A stretch of 64,000 bases of DNA, taken from contig CP144143.1 in the NCBI GenBank assembly GCA_028485475.2, positions 3,224,001 to 3,288,000 of the forward strand, written 5' to 3'. Each line of letters starts with the position of its first letter. Position 1 is the first letter of the stretch. This document shows, piece by piece, positions 26,363-35,827 of this stretch. The notes under the pieces are model-generated. The model had not been told where the DNA came from, did no database searches, and saw only the letters and a list, made by a program, of their open reading frames with translations. This DNA is from Chitinophagaceae bacterium C216. Its GTDB lineage: Bacteria; Bacteroidota; Bacteroidia; Chitinophagales; Chitinophagaceae. The translations under genes were made by a program, and so were the position numbers.

Positions 26363-28063
26363 ATGCAAATTAATAAATACCTGCTTACACTAGCGATCGC
26401 ATTGCTACCTATGTATCTCTTTTCGCAAACCACATTTCTGCCGCTGGGTGATAAGCAGGAAATCATTTTGAACAGATTGGAAATTAAAGCGCAAAACGAT
26501 TCTGCGTTAAACTTCTCAAAAACCAAACCTTATAGCCGCGAAACATATGTAGAGGTAGTGCGGCGCTTATTAAGCGGAGACTCTGCTCTAGACAATCTCA
26601 CCCGCGTGGATGAATATTATATGAAAAGCCTTTTAAAAAATAATATAGAATGGCTTCCTGAAGATATAAGAGAACAATACAAAAGCAAAAAACGTGTAGG
26701 CAATACGTTTTATCAGTATCCGGCAGGTTTATTCGAAGTACATAATAAAGACTTTGACTTAGTCATTACCCCGCTGCTGAATATAGGGTATATGAAAGAA
26801 AACAGCAATGACCAGAATTTTTTTTATAATTCGAGAGGGATCGCAGTGCGCGGACGCATTGCCAAAAAAATAGGATTTAACGCTTCAATAACCGACAATC
26901 AAGAGAGGCCAGCTACATATGTACAGGACTGGACTAGAAAGTGGGGAGCCGTTCCGGGCCAGGGGTATTATCACGATTTTAAAGCACCGGGCGGTGTTGA
27001 CTATTTTGATGGGAGAGGATATATCACCTTTGGGGTAACAAAGTATATTGATGTGGCATTTGGATACGATAAAAACTTCATCGGTAATGGACAACGTAGT
27101 CTGTTTTTAAGCGATTTCAGCAATAACGCACTATTTCTGAAACTCAATACACGCATTTGGAAGTTTAACTACCAAAATCTTTTTATGGAGCTGCATTCCG
27201 ATTATGTGCATAATGGTGGAGACGAGCTTATTGACAAAAAATATGCAGCAATGCATCATCTGGACATTAACCTTACCAAATGGTTGAACGTAGGAGTATT
27301 TGAAGGTGTGATTTTCGGTCGTAAAAACCGTTTTGACTTTGGATATTTGGTACCTGTAATTTTTTACCGCTCTGTAGAAAGAAACAGTGGCAGCCGCGAC
27401 AATGCATTGGTAGGATTTGACTTTAAAGCCAATGTTGCCCACACCGCACAAATATATGGTCAACTATTGCTGGATGAACTAAAGATGTCCGAACTAACCT
27501 CCAGTCGTAACTGGTGGGGTAATAAATATGGATATCAGATTGGGGCTAAATATATTGATGCCTTCACAATCCCTAATCTGGATATTCAGTTAGAGTTGAA
27601 CAGAGTAAGACCTTTTACCTATTCGCATAAAGACTCAGTTGCGAACTACTCGCATTATAACCAGCCGCTGGCACATCCATTGGGCGCTAATTTCAATGAG
27701 TGGATTGGTTTGGTTCGTTATCGCCCTATTCCAAAGCTCACCATCGAAGGTCGAGGTATGTTTTACACCCAGGGACGCGACAGCACTAATACAGTAAACT
27801 TCGGCAGCAATATTTTGCTTCCCTATACTATGTATCGCAATGGCGATTATGGATTTAAAGTAGGGTCAGGCTGGCGTAACCAAGCCGGTATGCTGAATCT
27901 GCTGGTAAGTTATGAGCTGAAAGAAAACCTTTATATTGAGGCAAATGGTACCATCAGAAAACAACGGGCAACTACGCCTCCCCCATTGACAGGTAAAACC
28001 AGCAGTACGATATTTAGCCTAGGACTGCGCTGGAATATGGCAAGAAGAGATTTCTTCTTTTAA
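26363..28063 (+). CDS. Outer-membrane barrel, Wzi/RemB-like
   Basis: This 566-residue protein has a signal peptide (MQINKYLLTLAIALLPMYLFSQ), a helical N-terminal part (about residues 30-115) and then a large beta barrel ending in an aromatic-rich strand (ARRDFFF). Segments such as FGYDKNFIGNGQRSLFLSDFS, LNTRIWKFNYQNLFMEL and LTKWLNVGVFEGVIFG fit proteins annotated in Bacteroidota as capsule-assembly Wzi or gliding protein RemB. It may bind or anchor surface polysaccharide, or help gliding. Neither a capsule nor a gliding cluster is in the window, so the role is open. Confidence 0.68.
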   Translation: MQINKYLLTLAIALLPMYLFSQTTFLPLGDKQEIILNRLEIKAQNDSALNFSKTKPYSRETYVEVVRRLLSGDSALDNLTRVDEYYMKSLLKNNIEWLPEDIREQYKSKKRVGNTFYQYPAGLFEVHNKDFDLVITPLLNIGYMKENSNDQNFFYNSRGIAVRGRIAKKIGFNASITDNQERPATYVQDWTRKWGAVPGQGYYHDFKAPGGVDYFDGRGYITFGVTKYIDVAFGYDKNFIGNGQRSLFLSDFSNNALFLKLNTRIWKFNYQNLFMELHSDYVHNGGDELIDKKYAAMHHLDINLTKWLNVGVFEGVIFGRKNRFDFGYLVPVIFYRSVERNSGSRDNALVGFDFKANVAHTAQIYGQLLLDELKMSELTSSRNWWGNKYGYQIGAKYIDAFTIPNLDIQLELNRVRPFTYSHKDSVANYSHYNQPLAHPLGANFNEWIGLVRYRPIPKLTIEGRGMFYTQGRDSTNTVNFGSNILLPYTMYRNGDYGFKVGSGWRNQAGMLNLLVSYELKENLYIEANGTIRKQRATTPPPLTGKTSSTIFSLGLRWNMARRDFFF

Positions 28064-28175
28064 TTGAGGGGAATATATCACTAAAATTGGTTAAAGCAGC
28101 TACTGGAGAGGATTCCGTTCTTTTTGTTTAAATTTAAAGTTAGGAATATCAGATCACCTCTAAAACTTACAAAAC

Positions 28176-28685
28176 ATGACAGAATCAACAACCCCATTCG
28201 AGCCTCAGGGAACTCCCTCATCACCTCTTAGTTTTCCCAAATATGGAAGTTTCTGGGAGCGATTTGCAGCCATATTGATTGATATTATCATTCTAGCAGT
28301 TGCAGGGCAATTTATTTCAAGAATTTTTGCCTCACCCTCTCCGGAAGAAATAAGAGAAATCATGGAAGGTGAGGGCCTAGGTAGTGCTTTAAGAGCATCC
28401 TACTTTAGTACAGCCAGCAAAATGACTTTACTAATGCAATGGTTGTATTTCTCGCTGATGCATTCTAGTTCTTGGCAAGCCACTTTAGGCAAAAGAGCAC
28501 TAGGGTTGAAAGTTACCGGCATGAATGGTCAGCGTATTACCTTCATAAATGCTACCGGACGTTACTTTGCCAGTTATATCTCCACTATTATTCTTTTAAT
28601 TGGTTATCTGATGATGTTGTGGGATGACAAAAACCAAACCTTACACGACAAACTGGCCAAAACACTGGTAGTAAAATCTAAATAA
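28176..28685 (+). CDS. RDD family membrane protein
   Basis: This 169-residue integral membrane protein has about three hydrophobic segments. The first, FWERFAAILIDIIILAVAGQFI, carries the Arg and Asp pattern that gives the RDD family its name. Then come WLYFSLMHSSSWQATLGKRALGLKVT and a last segment before LWDDKNQTLHDKLAKTLVV. The layout is typical. RDD proteins have been linked to ion or small-molecule transport but most are uncharacterised. It has a short leader and ends before a shared terminator. Confidence 0.85.
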   Translation: MTESTTPFEPQGTPSSPLSFPKYGSFWERFAAILIDIIILAVAGQFISRIFASPSPEEIREIMEGEGLGSALRASYFSTASKMTLLMQWLYFSLMHSSSWQATLGKRALGLKVTGMNGQRITFINATGRYFASYISTIILLIGYLMMLWDDKNQTLHDKLAKTLVVKSK

Positions 28686-28763
28686 TCGATAGCGGACTCA
28701 TAAGAAACATAGATAACTATACTAGATAGAATAATTATTCATTTGTCGTTATATAATTCAAAT

Positions 28764-28797
28764 AAAAAAGCTGCTCAACGTGTGAGCAGCTTTTTTT
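28764..28797. terminator. Bidirectional terminator between the RDD gene and rpsA
   Basis: A6 plus GCTGCTCA pairs with TGAGCAGC plus T7 around a 5-base loop. The genes on either side are convergent. Confidence 0.9.
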
Positions 28798-28816
28798 ATC
28801 AAAAAGGAGGTCATTC

Positions 28817-30799
28817 TTATTTTTTGTCAGCATCAGCATCCTTTTTCGCTTCGGCATTTTTAGCTTCCTCATCCATTTTCTTTTTGAGGTCGGCCAGAAT
28901 ACCTAAGTCACCCAAAGTAGCTTTTTCTACTTTGCTTTGAATGCTTTTTACTGCTTTTTTAGTTTTTTCCGCTTCAGCACGCTCAGCTTTTTTAGCGCTT
29001 TCGCGTTCTTCGGTTTGTTCGTGCTCCCATACTCGGGTATGAGATACAACAATACGCTTTTCGTTGCGGTCAAACTCAATCACCATAAACTGATCAGTTT
29101 CATCCAGACCTAAAGATTTACCCTCCTTAGTAGCTAGATGACGGTTAGGAGCAAATCCTTCCAAGCCATAAGGCAATTGGATAATAGCACCTTTATCATC
29201 TTTACGCACTATAGTTCCTTCATGAATGCTACCAATCGCGAAGGTTTCTTGTAATGCGTTCCAAGGATCTTCTTCAAGTTGTTTGTGACCTAATTGCAGT
29301 TTACGGTTTTCTTTATCGATACCCAGAATCACCACGTCGATTTTTTCACCAACCTTGGTATACTCGCTTGGGTGATTGAAACGCTTCAACCAGCTAAGGT
29401 CGCTGATGTGAATCATTCCCCCGATACCTTGCGCCAGCTCCACAAACACACCGTAGTTGGTGATATTTTTCACCTCTCCAGTATGCTTGGTTCCTTCTGC
29501 AAATTTATTTTCGATATCGGTCCATGGATCTTCTGTCAATTGCTTGATAGAAAGACTCATCTTACGGGTTTCTTTATCGAGCGTTACGATCTTAGCTTCG
29601 TGCTCATCACCCAGTTTGAAGAAGTCTTTAGCATTGATTGGAGTGTTAGCCCAAGTGATTTCACTTACGTGAACCAGACCCTCTACTCCAGGATAGATTT
29701 CCAAGAATGCACCGTAGTCTTCGATATTAACAACCTTACCTTTTACGATGTTGCCTTCTTTGATATCTTCAGGCAATACATCCCAAGGATGTGGAGTTAA
29801 TTGTTTCAGACCAAGGCTGATACGTTTTTTCTCGTCGTCGAAGTCCAGTACCACTACGTTTAATTTCTGATCTAACTTCAGTACTTCGCTCGGATGAGAA
29901 ATACGTCCCCAAGAAATATCTGTGATATATAGTAAACCGTCTAAGCCACCGAGGTCCATAAATGCACCAAAGTCGGTGATATTTTTAACGGTTCCTTCCA
30001 ATACTTGACCTTTTTCCAGTTTACCGATAATTTCGGCACGCTGAGCCTCCATATCGCTTTCGATAAGCGCTTTGTGAGACACCACAGCGTTCTTAATGGT
30101 TTCGTTGATTTTAACCACTTTGAACTCCATGGTTTTACCCACGAACTGATCGTAGTCAGTAACAGGCTTAACGTCGATTTGAGAACCAGGAAGGAAGGTT
30201 TCCATTCCAAATACATCCACGATAAGACCGCCCTTAGTTTTAGAAGTAACCAAGCCGGTAACCACTTCACCAGTTTTGTTAACCTCAACAATTTTTTCCC
30301 AAGCACGAGTAGTGCGGGCTTGTTTACGGCTCAGGTTCAAGTGTCCGTCTCTGTCTTCTTTTTCAACGATCATCACCTCAACCTCATCACCTATTTTGAG
30401 GCCGGGCATATCGCGAAATTCGTTCAAAGGAACAAGTCCATCGCTTTTAAAACCAATGTTGATGACTACATCGGTCTTGGTAAGGCCTACCACAGTACCT
30501 GTTACTAACTCACCATCGTTCAACTGAACGAAAGTGCTGTCGTAAACTTTGTCGTACTTTTCTTTTTCTTCTTTTGAGTAAGAAGAAACGTGGCGCTTGT
30601 CGATACTCCAGTCAAAATCATCGTGTGCTGACTCATCAATTTCAGCTACTGGAGTTTGTGGTTTTTCAACAGGCGCAGCCGCTTGTGCGGTCTCCACAGG
30701 TGTTGTTGGTGTCGCTGCAGAAGCTTCTCCTACCGGTTCGGCAGAGCCAGCATTCTCCTGTGCATCAGCGTTTAATTGTTTAACAAAATACAAATTCAT
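28817..30799 (-). CDS. rpsA: 30S ribosomal protein S1
   Basis: From the ATG at 30797-30799 the protein is 660 residues, longer than E. coli S1 (557). An acidic Ala/Pro-rich N-terminal extension precedes six S1 RNA-binding repeats (for example GTVKNITDFGAFMDLGG, GKVVNIEDYGAFLEIYPG, GEVKNITNYGVFVELAQG). The C-terminus is a Lys/Glu/Ala-rich helix. S1 delivers mRNA to the 30S subunit; in Bacteroidota Shine-Dalgarno sites are rarely used, so S1 is likely to matter for start selection. A TTG start 36 bases upstream falls inside the -7 promoter element, which supports the inner ATG. The leader is about 27 bases. Confidence 0.95.
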   Translation of the reverse strand: MNLYFVKQLNADAQENAGSAEPVGEASAATPTTPVETAQAAAPVEKPQTPVAEIDESAHDDFDWSIDKRHVSSYSKEEKEKYDKVYDSTFVQLNDGELVTGTVVGLTKTDVVINIGFKSDGLVPLNEFRDMPGLKIGDEVEVMIVEKEDRDGHLNLSRKQARTTRAWEKIVEVNKTGEVVTGLVTSKTKGGLIVDVFGMETFLPGSQIDVKPVTDYDQFVGKTMEFKVVKINETIKNAVVSHKALIESDMEAQRAEIIGKLEKGQVLEGTVKNITDFGAFMDLGGLDGLLYITDISWGRISHPSEVLKLDQKLNVVVLDFDDEKKRISLGLKQLTPHPWDVLPEDIKEGNIVKGKVVNIEDYGAFLEIYPGVEGLVHVSEITWANTPINAKDFFKLGDEHEAKIVTLDKETRKMSLSIKQLTEDPWTDIENKFAEGTKHTGEVKNITNYGVFVELAQGIGGMIHISDLSWLKRFNHPSEYTKVGEKIDVVILGIDKENRKLQLGHKQLEEDPWNALQETFAIGSIHEGTIVRKDDKGAIIQLPYGLEGFAPNRHLATKEGKSLGLDETDQFMVIEFDRNEKRIVVSHTRVWEHEQTEERESAKKAERAEAEKTKKAVKSIQSKVEKATLGDLGILADLKKKMDEEAKNAEAKKDADADKK

Positions 30800-30832
30800 A
30801 AAAAAATCCGAAGGGTTTAAAAATTCGGACTG

Positions 30833-30865
30833 CAAAGGTACAAAAATCCTTCGTATAAGCCCAAT
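30833..30865 (-). promoter_or_regulatory. rpsA promoter
   Basis: On the minus strand ATTG (30862-30865) and TACCTTTG (30833-30840) are separated by 21 bases, fitting the Bacteroidota -33/-7 pattern. It lies 34 bases before the rpsA ATG. Confidence 0.6.
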
Positions 30866-30968
30866 ATCAATATTTTAACAGATAAGTAGTTGATAATCAA
30901 TAAAAATCGCTCTTAAAATGGAGCACTCCCGCAAATCATGCATCGATAAGGGCTTATACCCGCTATCT

Positions 30969-32060
30969 TTAAATGGCTGTAGTACCATATCGCTTATAAT
31001 AAGCGATAAGCCACATCACTACCTCGTTATAGGAGGCCTTCCCCTTTGGTTGATTATTGGCTTTCAGAAAATAGCTGTATGCCTCGGCAATATAGGGCTC
31101 GATGGGGTTGCTATACTTTTGGTAAAACTCTCGACACTCCCTGATATCTTTCTGCACTAACGGATGCAGTGTTTGCAGATAGGACTGTGCACGTACAGAA
31201 TCTACATAATGTAGCTCCTTGATCGCATACTGAAACATTTCAAAGTATACCGAATATTTAAAATGCTCAGAAGGATGCAAGCGACAGGCCAAGAAGCCTA
31301 CAAAATTGGCTTCACTTTCTTTTGCATAACCTAACTGGTGCGCTATTTCATGGGCTGTAACAAATGGCTCCAGACATAGCGGAATGGTGGTGTTGACCTG
31401 AGCCTCTCCCGTAAAGGGATTATAATACCCCTGAAAACCGAAATAGTTGCCTATGTAGCTAAACAACGATGGTTTTACTGAATAATTTTTATACTTGAGA
31501 AAAGGATATTGCTTTTCGGCAATTGTGTACATCTGCGGCGCACTCTTAAACAAATTGCGCTTTGATTTAAAAGAATCTCTTATTGCAGGAGTGATCTGAG
31601 ATGCATGATGATTCAGTCGAGTATGAAGCAAATGCACTAAAGTATCCAGATCGTTATACGCATATTTTTTTTCTTCGAGGTTTAATTGCGAGGCTATTCC
31701 CTGACGAGAATAATTAAGTCCCCACAAACCGTAAAACGCAACAAATATTAATGCCCAGAAAAAAATCACCCTTACCACCCCTCTTCGAAATGTACTTCTT
31801 GAGATACGGCGTTTGTAAAACGCCTTGAGCCCTTTAATACAAATAATAAAAATGCTCAATAATACGAGAACATAGAAAATATCACCTATACTAAATGGCA
31901 CCCATCCCAATAGAACTCTTTGCACACGAGCGATAAAAGGATATACACCGTAAGTGTAGATCGTCTCCACCCATGAAGGTTTTATGGAAAGAACCTTTAT
32001 TGCTACCACCAGCAATATCAAAACCAACCATCGAACACTTTTGCGCTGTTTATAATTCAT
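30969..32060 (-). CDS. DUF3810 membrane protein with HExxH motif
   Basis: The start at 32058-32060 (MNYKQRKSVRWLVLILLV) puts a basic end directly before the first membrane segment, so I prefer it over a start 87 bases upstream. The 363-residue protein has about three membrane segments in the first 130 residues and then a soluble domain. The motif HEIAHQLGYAKESEANFVGF has HExxH plus a downstream Glu, as in zinc metallopeptidases (gluzincins). DUF3810 is found in Bacteroidota and Firmicutes and lacks a known substrate. It is divergent to nothing nearby: rpsA lies downstream on the same strand and MgtC upstream. Confidence 0.78.
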   Translation of the reverse strand: MNYKQRKSVRWLVLILLVVAIKVLSIKPSWVETIYTYGVYPFIARVQRVLLGWVPFSIGDIFYVLVLLSIFIICIKGLKAFYKRRISRSTFRRGVVRVIFFWALIFVAFYGLWGLNYSRQGIASQLNLEEKKYAYNDLDTLVHLLHTRLNHHASQITPAIRDSFKSKRNLFKSAPQMYTIAEKQYPFLKYKNYSVKPSLFSYIGNYFGFQGYYNPFTGEAQVNTTIPLCLEPFVTAHEIAHQLGYAKESEANFVGFLACRLHPSEHFKYSVYFEMFQYAIKELHYVDSVRAQSYLQTLHPLVQKDIRECREFYQKYSNPIEPYIAEAYSYFLKANNQPKGKASYNEVVMWLIAYYKRYGTTAI

Positions 32061-32185
32061 GCCCTTTCTACTGAAAACTATAACAAGAATATTACACCTA
32101 GTGGAGAACTTTTGTTTAGTGAAATACCGCTGAACTGCAGTTAGCAATACGGATATTTATGGTATACAATAGTATCAAAAAGTTA

Positions 32186-32833
32186 TTATAGCTCAAATTC
32201 AAGTATCGTCTCCTCTTCTAATAAAAAGTTTTCGAAAATGGAGAGTTTTCCTTTTCGAATGGTAATATCATAATACACATATACTTTATCTCCTTTTGCG
32301 GCCAGTTTAATTTCATCCACCTTTAACAGTGCCGACTTCATTTTCGCAACTAAGGTATTGCGCAAATGGGCCTGTTCTTTCGCAAGACAAATCATCAGCA
32401 TTCTGGTACGCTTATAACTGGGAACAATTCTATTAATAATACTACCGAAATGAATAACCAAAAAGGCCGTAACTAAAAATATGAAAGCAAGATAAGCCTG
32501 TCCAAATCCTATTGACATCCCTACGGCACTGGATACCCATATTACACTCGCTGTAGTTAATCCGCTTACTGTTACACCATCTTTAAAAATGACCCCAGCA
32601 CCCAAAAATCCAATACCACTTACGATATATGAGGCAATACGAGTCGCTTCCTGATTGGGTTGTCCCATTCTGTAAGATACAATAGCAAAAAGCGCAGACC
32701 CTAGCGTGATTAATGAAATCGTTCTAAGGCCTGCGGCTTTATCCTTAAGTTCTCTTTCAAGTCCTAATACAACACCTGCACCCAGTGCAATAAGGGCTTT
32801 ATAAAGGTCATCGATATGGAAATATTCAAACAC
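32186..32833 (-). CDS. MgtC/SapB family membrane protein
   Basis: This 215-residue protein has about four membrane helices in the first 145 residues, with the family signature ALGAGVVLGLERELKDKAAGLRTISLITLGSALFAIVSY and GFLGAGVIFKDGVTVSGLTTASVIWVSSAVGM. A soluble C-terminal domain follows (residues about 150-215, ACT-like). MgtC proteins affect growth at low magnesium and modulate the F1Fo ATPase in pathogens. The role here is unknown. It is not next to a magnesium transporter gene. Confidence 0.88.
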   Translation of the reverse strand: MFEYFHIDDLYKALIALGAGVVLGLERELKDKAAGLRTISLITLGSALFAIVSYRMGQPNQEATRIASYIVSGIGFLGAGVIFKDGVTVSGLTTASVIWVSSAVGMSIGFGQAYLAFIFLVTAFLVIHFGSIINRIVPSYKRTRMLMICLAKEQAHLRNTLVAKMKSALLKVDEIKLAAKGDKVYVYYDITIRKGKLSIFENFLLEEETILEFEL

Positions 32834-32874
32834 AACCTAAATTTAGCAAAAGCATTGCTATTTTGAGCACTCTA

Positions 32875-35397
32875 TTACTCACTAAACAATTCCTGCTGGG
32901 GCGACTCATTCTCCTTCACCTCTATCCACTCCATGGTAACGCTTTTGTTATAGTCCGTCAATTTGGCTCCTACGGCTTTCCAACCCATCACATCGGTCAC
33001 CTTGGCCAACTTAAACTTAGCTTTTCTAACCTGTTCACCACGGCCACTTTGCACCAGCAATATCGGATCGTTGGCAGTGGTAACACACTCTACATAGTTA
33101 CCCTCTCCCTCTTTAATGAAGAAGAATTTATTGCGCAATGTAGAGGTTTCTATTTTGAAACGCTTTACATTAAACTGCAGCTGCTTCATATCCACATACA
33201 CCGCAGTGATGATTTTCTCAGGATCAAAGCGCTCGATATGCATCACTTTTTCGGGATCAAATTTCTGAATCAGCTCCTGGTCGGTTACCTCGTAATATCC
33301 ATCGCTATAAATCACCAGTATTTGATCATCGGGCTCAAACACCCCCAGGTAGGTACCTTTTTCTTCGGTGTTCAGACGACCGAATTTATCATCAAACCAC
33401 AGTTTTCTTCCGATCAGGGTAGCTTTTCCAGCCTCCTTAAATTTAACGGATTTTATAGGGTACTTGGTAACCTGATTGCCGATACTGCTGCGACCTTTGA
33501 TGGCAATCTCCTCGAAATAAAAATCGAATTCCTTAATACGCGCAGTACAATTAGGACTTAAAAGCACTTTTACCACTTCAGCTTCTCCATTGGGATTGGC
33601 TGAGAAATAATGAACACGGCTTTTATCGTCACCTTTAGTGAGATCGTATTCCTTATCGCGAGTAACGCTGGTGACGTTAAATCGCTTTGCATAGCTAACG
33701 CCCGTCTTACCATCCACATAAATCATATTGTAAGTGGTACGATCATCATTTTTATGAAACACAGCAGCATGAATAATGTCCTTCCCTACAAACACTTTAT
33801 CGGCCACTTTTACCACTTTCATAATACCACGCTTGGTAAATACGATGATATCGTCCAGATCCGAACATTCAAATAAAAACTCATCTTTTCTAAGACTGGT
33901 ACCGATAAATCCTCCGGACCTGTCCATATATAGCTTAGTATTCGCAATGGAAACTTGCTTAGCTTCGATTACTTCAAACTGCTTAATTTCTGTTCTTCTT
34001 TCGCGACCCTTACCATATTTTTTTAGCAAGCCCTCATAGTAAGCGATGGCATATTCTACTAGATGCTCCAAGTCATATTTCACTTGCTTTATCTCGGATT
34101 CCAGTTCCTTAATCTGGGCATCCAACTCATCAATATCCAGTTTATAGATACGGCGTACCGGTTTTTCGGTAAGCTTCAGGATATCCTCGCGGGTTACTTC
34201 GCGTTTCAGTTTCTTTTTGAAAGGCTCGAATGCTTTATCAATGGCATTGATGACTTTCTCCCACGACTCGTGTTTTTTCTCCAACTCTTTATATATCTTC
34301 TCCTCAAAGAAGATTTTTTCCAAAGAGGTATAATGCCATTTATCATTAAGCTCGTTCAGCTTGATATGTAGCTCTTTCTGCAGCAGGTTTTTGGTATTGT
34401 CTACGGAGATGCGCAATAAATCATGCACCGAAAGGAACTTCGGTTTCATATCTACGATCACACAAGCGTTAGGCGAAATGGAAATTTCGCAGTTGGTAAA
34501 TTTGTAAAGCGCATCTATGGTTATATCCGAAGAAATACCAGGAGCTAAGTCAACTTGTATTTCAACGTTGGCCGCAGTATTATCGGTTACTTTTTTGATT
34601 TTTATCTTCCCCTGATCATTGGCTTTGATAATAGAATCAATCAACTGATCAGTGGTAACTCCGTAAGGTACGCTTTTTATTACCAGTGTTTTCTTGTCTA
34701 CCTCTTCTATATGGGCCCGTACTTTAACCCTACCACCTCTCTTACCTTCGTTGTAGTCGGTCACATCAATCATCCCTCCGGTCTGAAAATCGGGATAAAG
34801 CACAAATTTCTTCCCCTTCAGATACTTGATGGAAGCATCAATCAGCTCACAGAAGTTGTGCGGAAGGATTTTGGTAGAAAGTCCCACAGCGATACCTTCT
34901 GCTCCTTGAGCCAACAACAAAGGAAATTTCACCGGAAGTGTTATAGGCTCTTTATTACGTCCGTCATAGCTCAACTGCCACTCGGTGGTTTTAGGATTAA
35001 AAACAACCTCCAGTGCAAACTTGCTCAGACGCGCCTCAATATACCTTGATGCAGCTGCATCATCACCGGTTTCAACATTACCCCAGTTACCCTGTGTATC
35101 AATAAGCAAATTCTTTTGCCCCATGTTAACGAGCGCATCCCTAATACTCATGTCTCCATGAGGATGGAAGGCCATCGCCTGCCCCACAATATTTGCCACT
35201 TTATGTAGACGGCCATCGTCCATTTCCTTCATAGCATGAAGGATACGACGCTGTACGGGCTTTAACCCGTCTTCTACAGCCGGTACTGCACGCTCCAATA
35301 TTACATAAGAAGCGTAGTCGAGAAACCATGTTTTAAACTGCCCCTGTATACCGGAGCCTTCACTATGTTCGATATTGTCTTTAGTCTTTTCTTTCAT
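32875..35397 (-). CDS. parC: DNA topoisomerase IV subunit A
   Basis: This 840-residue type IIA subunit has the winged-helix/tower region with the catalytic Tyr119 in AAASRYIEARLS, the family start QFKTWFLDYASYVILERAVPAVEDGLKPVQRRIL, and a C-terminal beta-pinwheel domain. It cuts and rejoins DNA and with ParE decatenates daughter chromosomes. Topoisomerase IV, not gyrase, is supported by the pairing with parE and by the absence of a clear GyrA box in the C-terminal domain. The quinolone-pocket Ser is replaced by Met84-like M (HPHGDMSIRDALV). It is the last gene of the parE-DUF1835-DUF4260-parC unit. Confidence 0.9.
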   Translation of the reverse strand: MKEKTKDNIEHSEGSGIQGQFKTWFLDYASYVILERAVPAVEDGLKPVQRRILHAMKEMDDGRLHKVANIVGQAMAFHPHGDMSIRDALVNMGQKNLLIDTQGNWGNVETGDDAAASRYIEARLSKFALEVVFNPKTTEWQLSYDGRNKEPITLPVKFPLLLAQGAEGIAVGLSTKILPHNFCELIDASIKYLKGKKFVLYPDFQTGGMIDVTDYNEGKRGGRVKVRAHIEEVDKKTLVIKSVPYGVTTDQLIDSIIKANDQGKIKIKKVTDNTAANVEIQVDLAPGISSDITIDALYKFTNCEISISPNACVIVDMKPKFLSVHDLLRISVDNTKNLLQKELHIKLNELNDKWHYTSLEKIFFEEKIYKELEKKHESWEKVINAIDKAFEPFKKKLKREVTREDILKLTEKPVRRIYKLDIDELDAQIKELESEIKQVKYDLEHLVEYAIAYYEGLLKKYGKGRERRTEIKQFEVIEAKQVSIANTKLYMDRSGGFIGTSLRKDEFLFECSDLDDIIVFTKRGIMKVVKVADKVFVGKDIIHAAVFHKNDDRTTYNMIYVDGKTGVSYAKRFNVTSVTRDKEYDLTKGDDKSRVHYFSANPNGEAEVVKVLLSPNCTARIKEFDFYFEEIAIKGRSSIGNQVTKYPIKSVKFKEAGKATLIGRKLWFDDKFGRLNTEEKGTYLGVFEPDDQILVIYSDGYYEVTDQELIQKFDPEKVMHIERFDPEKIITAVYVDMKQLQFNVKRFKIETSTLRNKFFFIKEGEGNYVECVTTANDPILLVQSGRGEQVRKAKFKLAKVTDVMGWKAVGAKLTDYNKSVTMEWIEVKENESPQQELFSE

Positions 35398-35429
35398 CTT
35401 TTTTATCAGCCGCTTTTAAGCTATCGTTT

Positions 35430-35825
35430 TTACAATTCACTTATATCGTCTGAGCCAGAGGTGTTACCTAGGGCTTTATTTCCAATCATACCCAGATGTG
35501 TATAGGCAAATCCTTTATTATACTTCAGTCCATATCCAAAGATCCTATCCATGGCCGCATGCCCAAACAACACTATGCCTATTTGCTGCGTGAGTACATC
35601 ATTCAGATATATACCCATCACAAAAATGGCCAGCGCTATGCCTTTATGATGAAACACATTGTAGACAGCAGCTCCTACGCTGTTATTTACCATATAGCCT
35701 AACATGCCGATATCCGGACCTATTAATAATAATAAATACCAATACCAGGACGCGTTGGCGTTCCATAACAAGAACAGGCTTATTAACAGCATGGCCAGTT
35801 CTTCCAGCTTAATCAAGACTTTCAT
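35430..35825 (-). CDS. DUF4260 family small membrane protein
   Basis: This 131-residue protein has about four hydrophobic segments and the DUF4260 pattern: LEELAMLLISLFLLW, WYWYLLLLIGPDIGMLGYMVN, GAAVYNVFHHKGIALAIFVMGIYL and the conserved FGHAAMDRIFGYGLKY. The family is small, mostly in Bacteroidota and Firmicutes, without known function. It starts 2 bases after the DUF1835 stop and ends 32 bases before parC, so it is co-transcribed with both. Confidence 0.82.
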   Translation of the reverse strand: MKVLIKLEELAMLLISLFLLWNANASWYWYLLLLIGPDIGMLGYMVNNSVGAAVYNVFHHKGIALAIFVMGIYLNDVLTQQIGIVLFGHAAMDRIFGYGLKYNKGFAYTHLGMIGNKALGNTSGSDDISEL

Positions 35826-35827
35826 TA

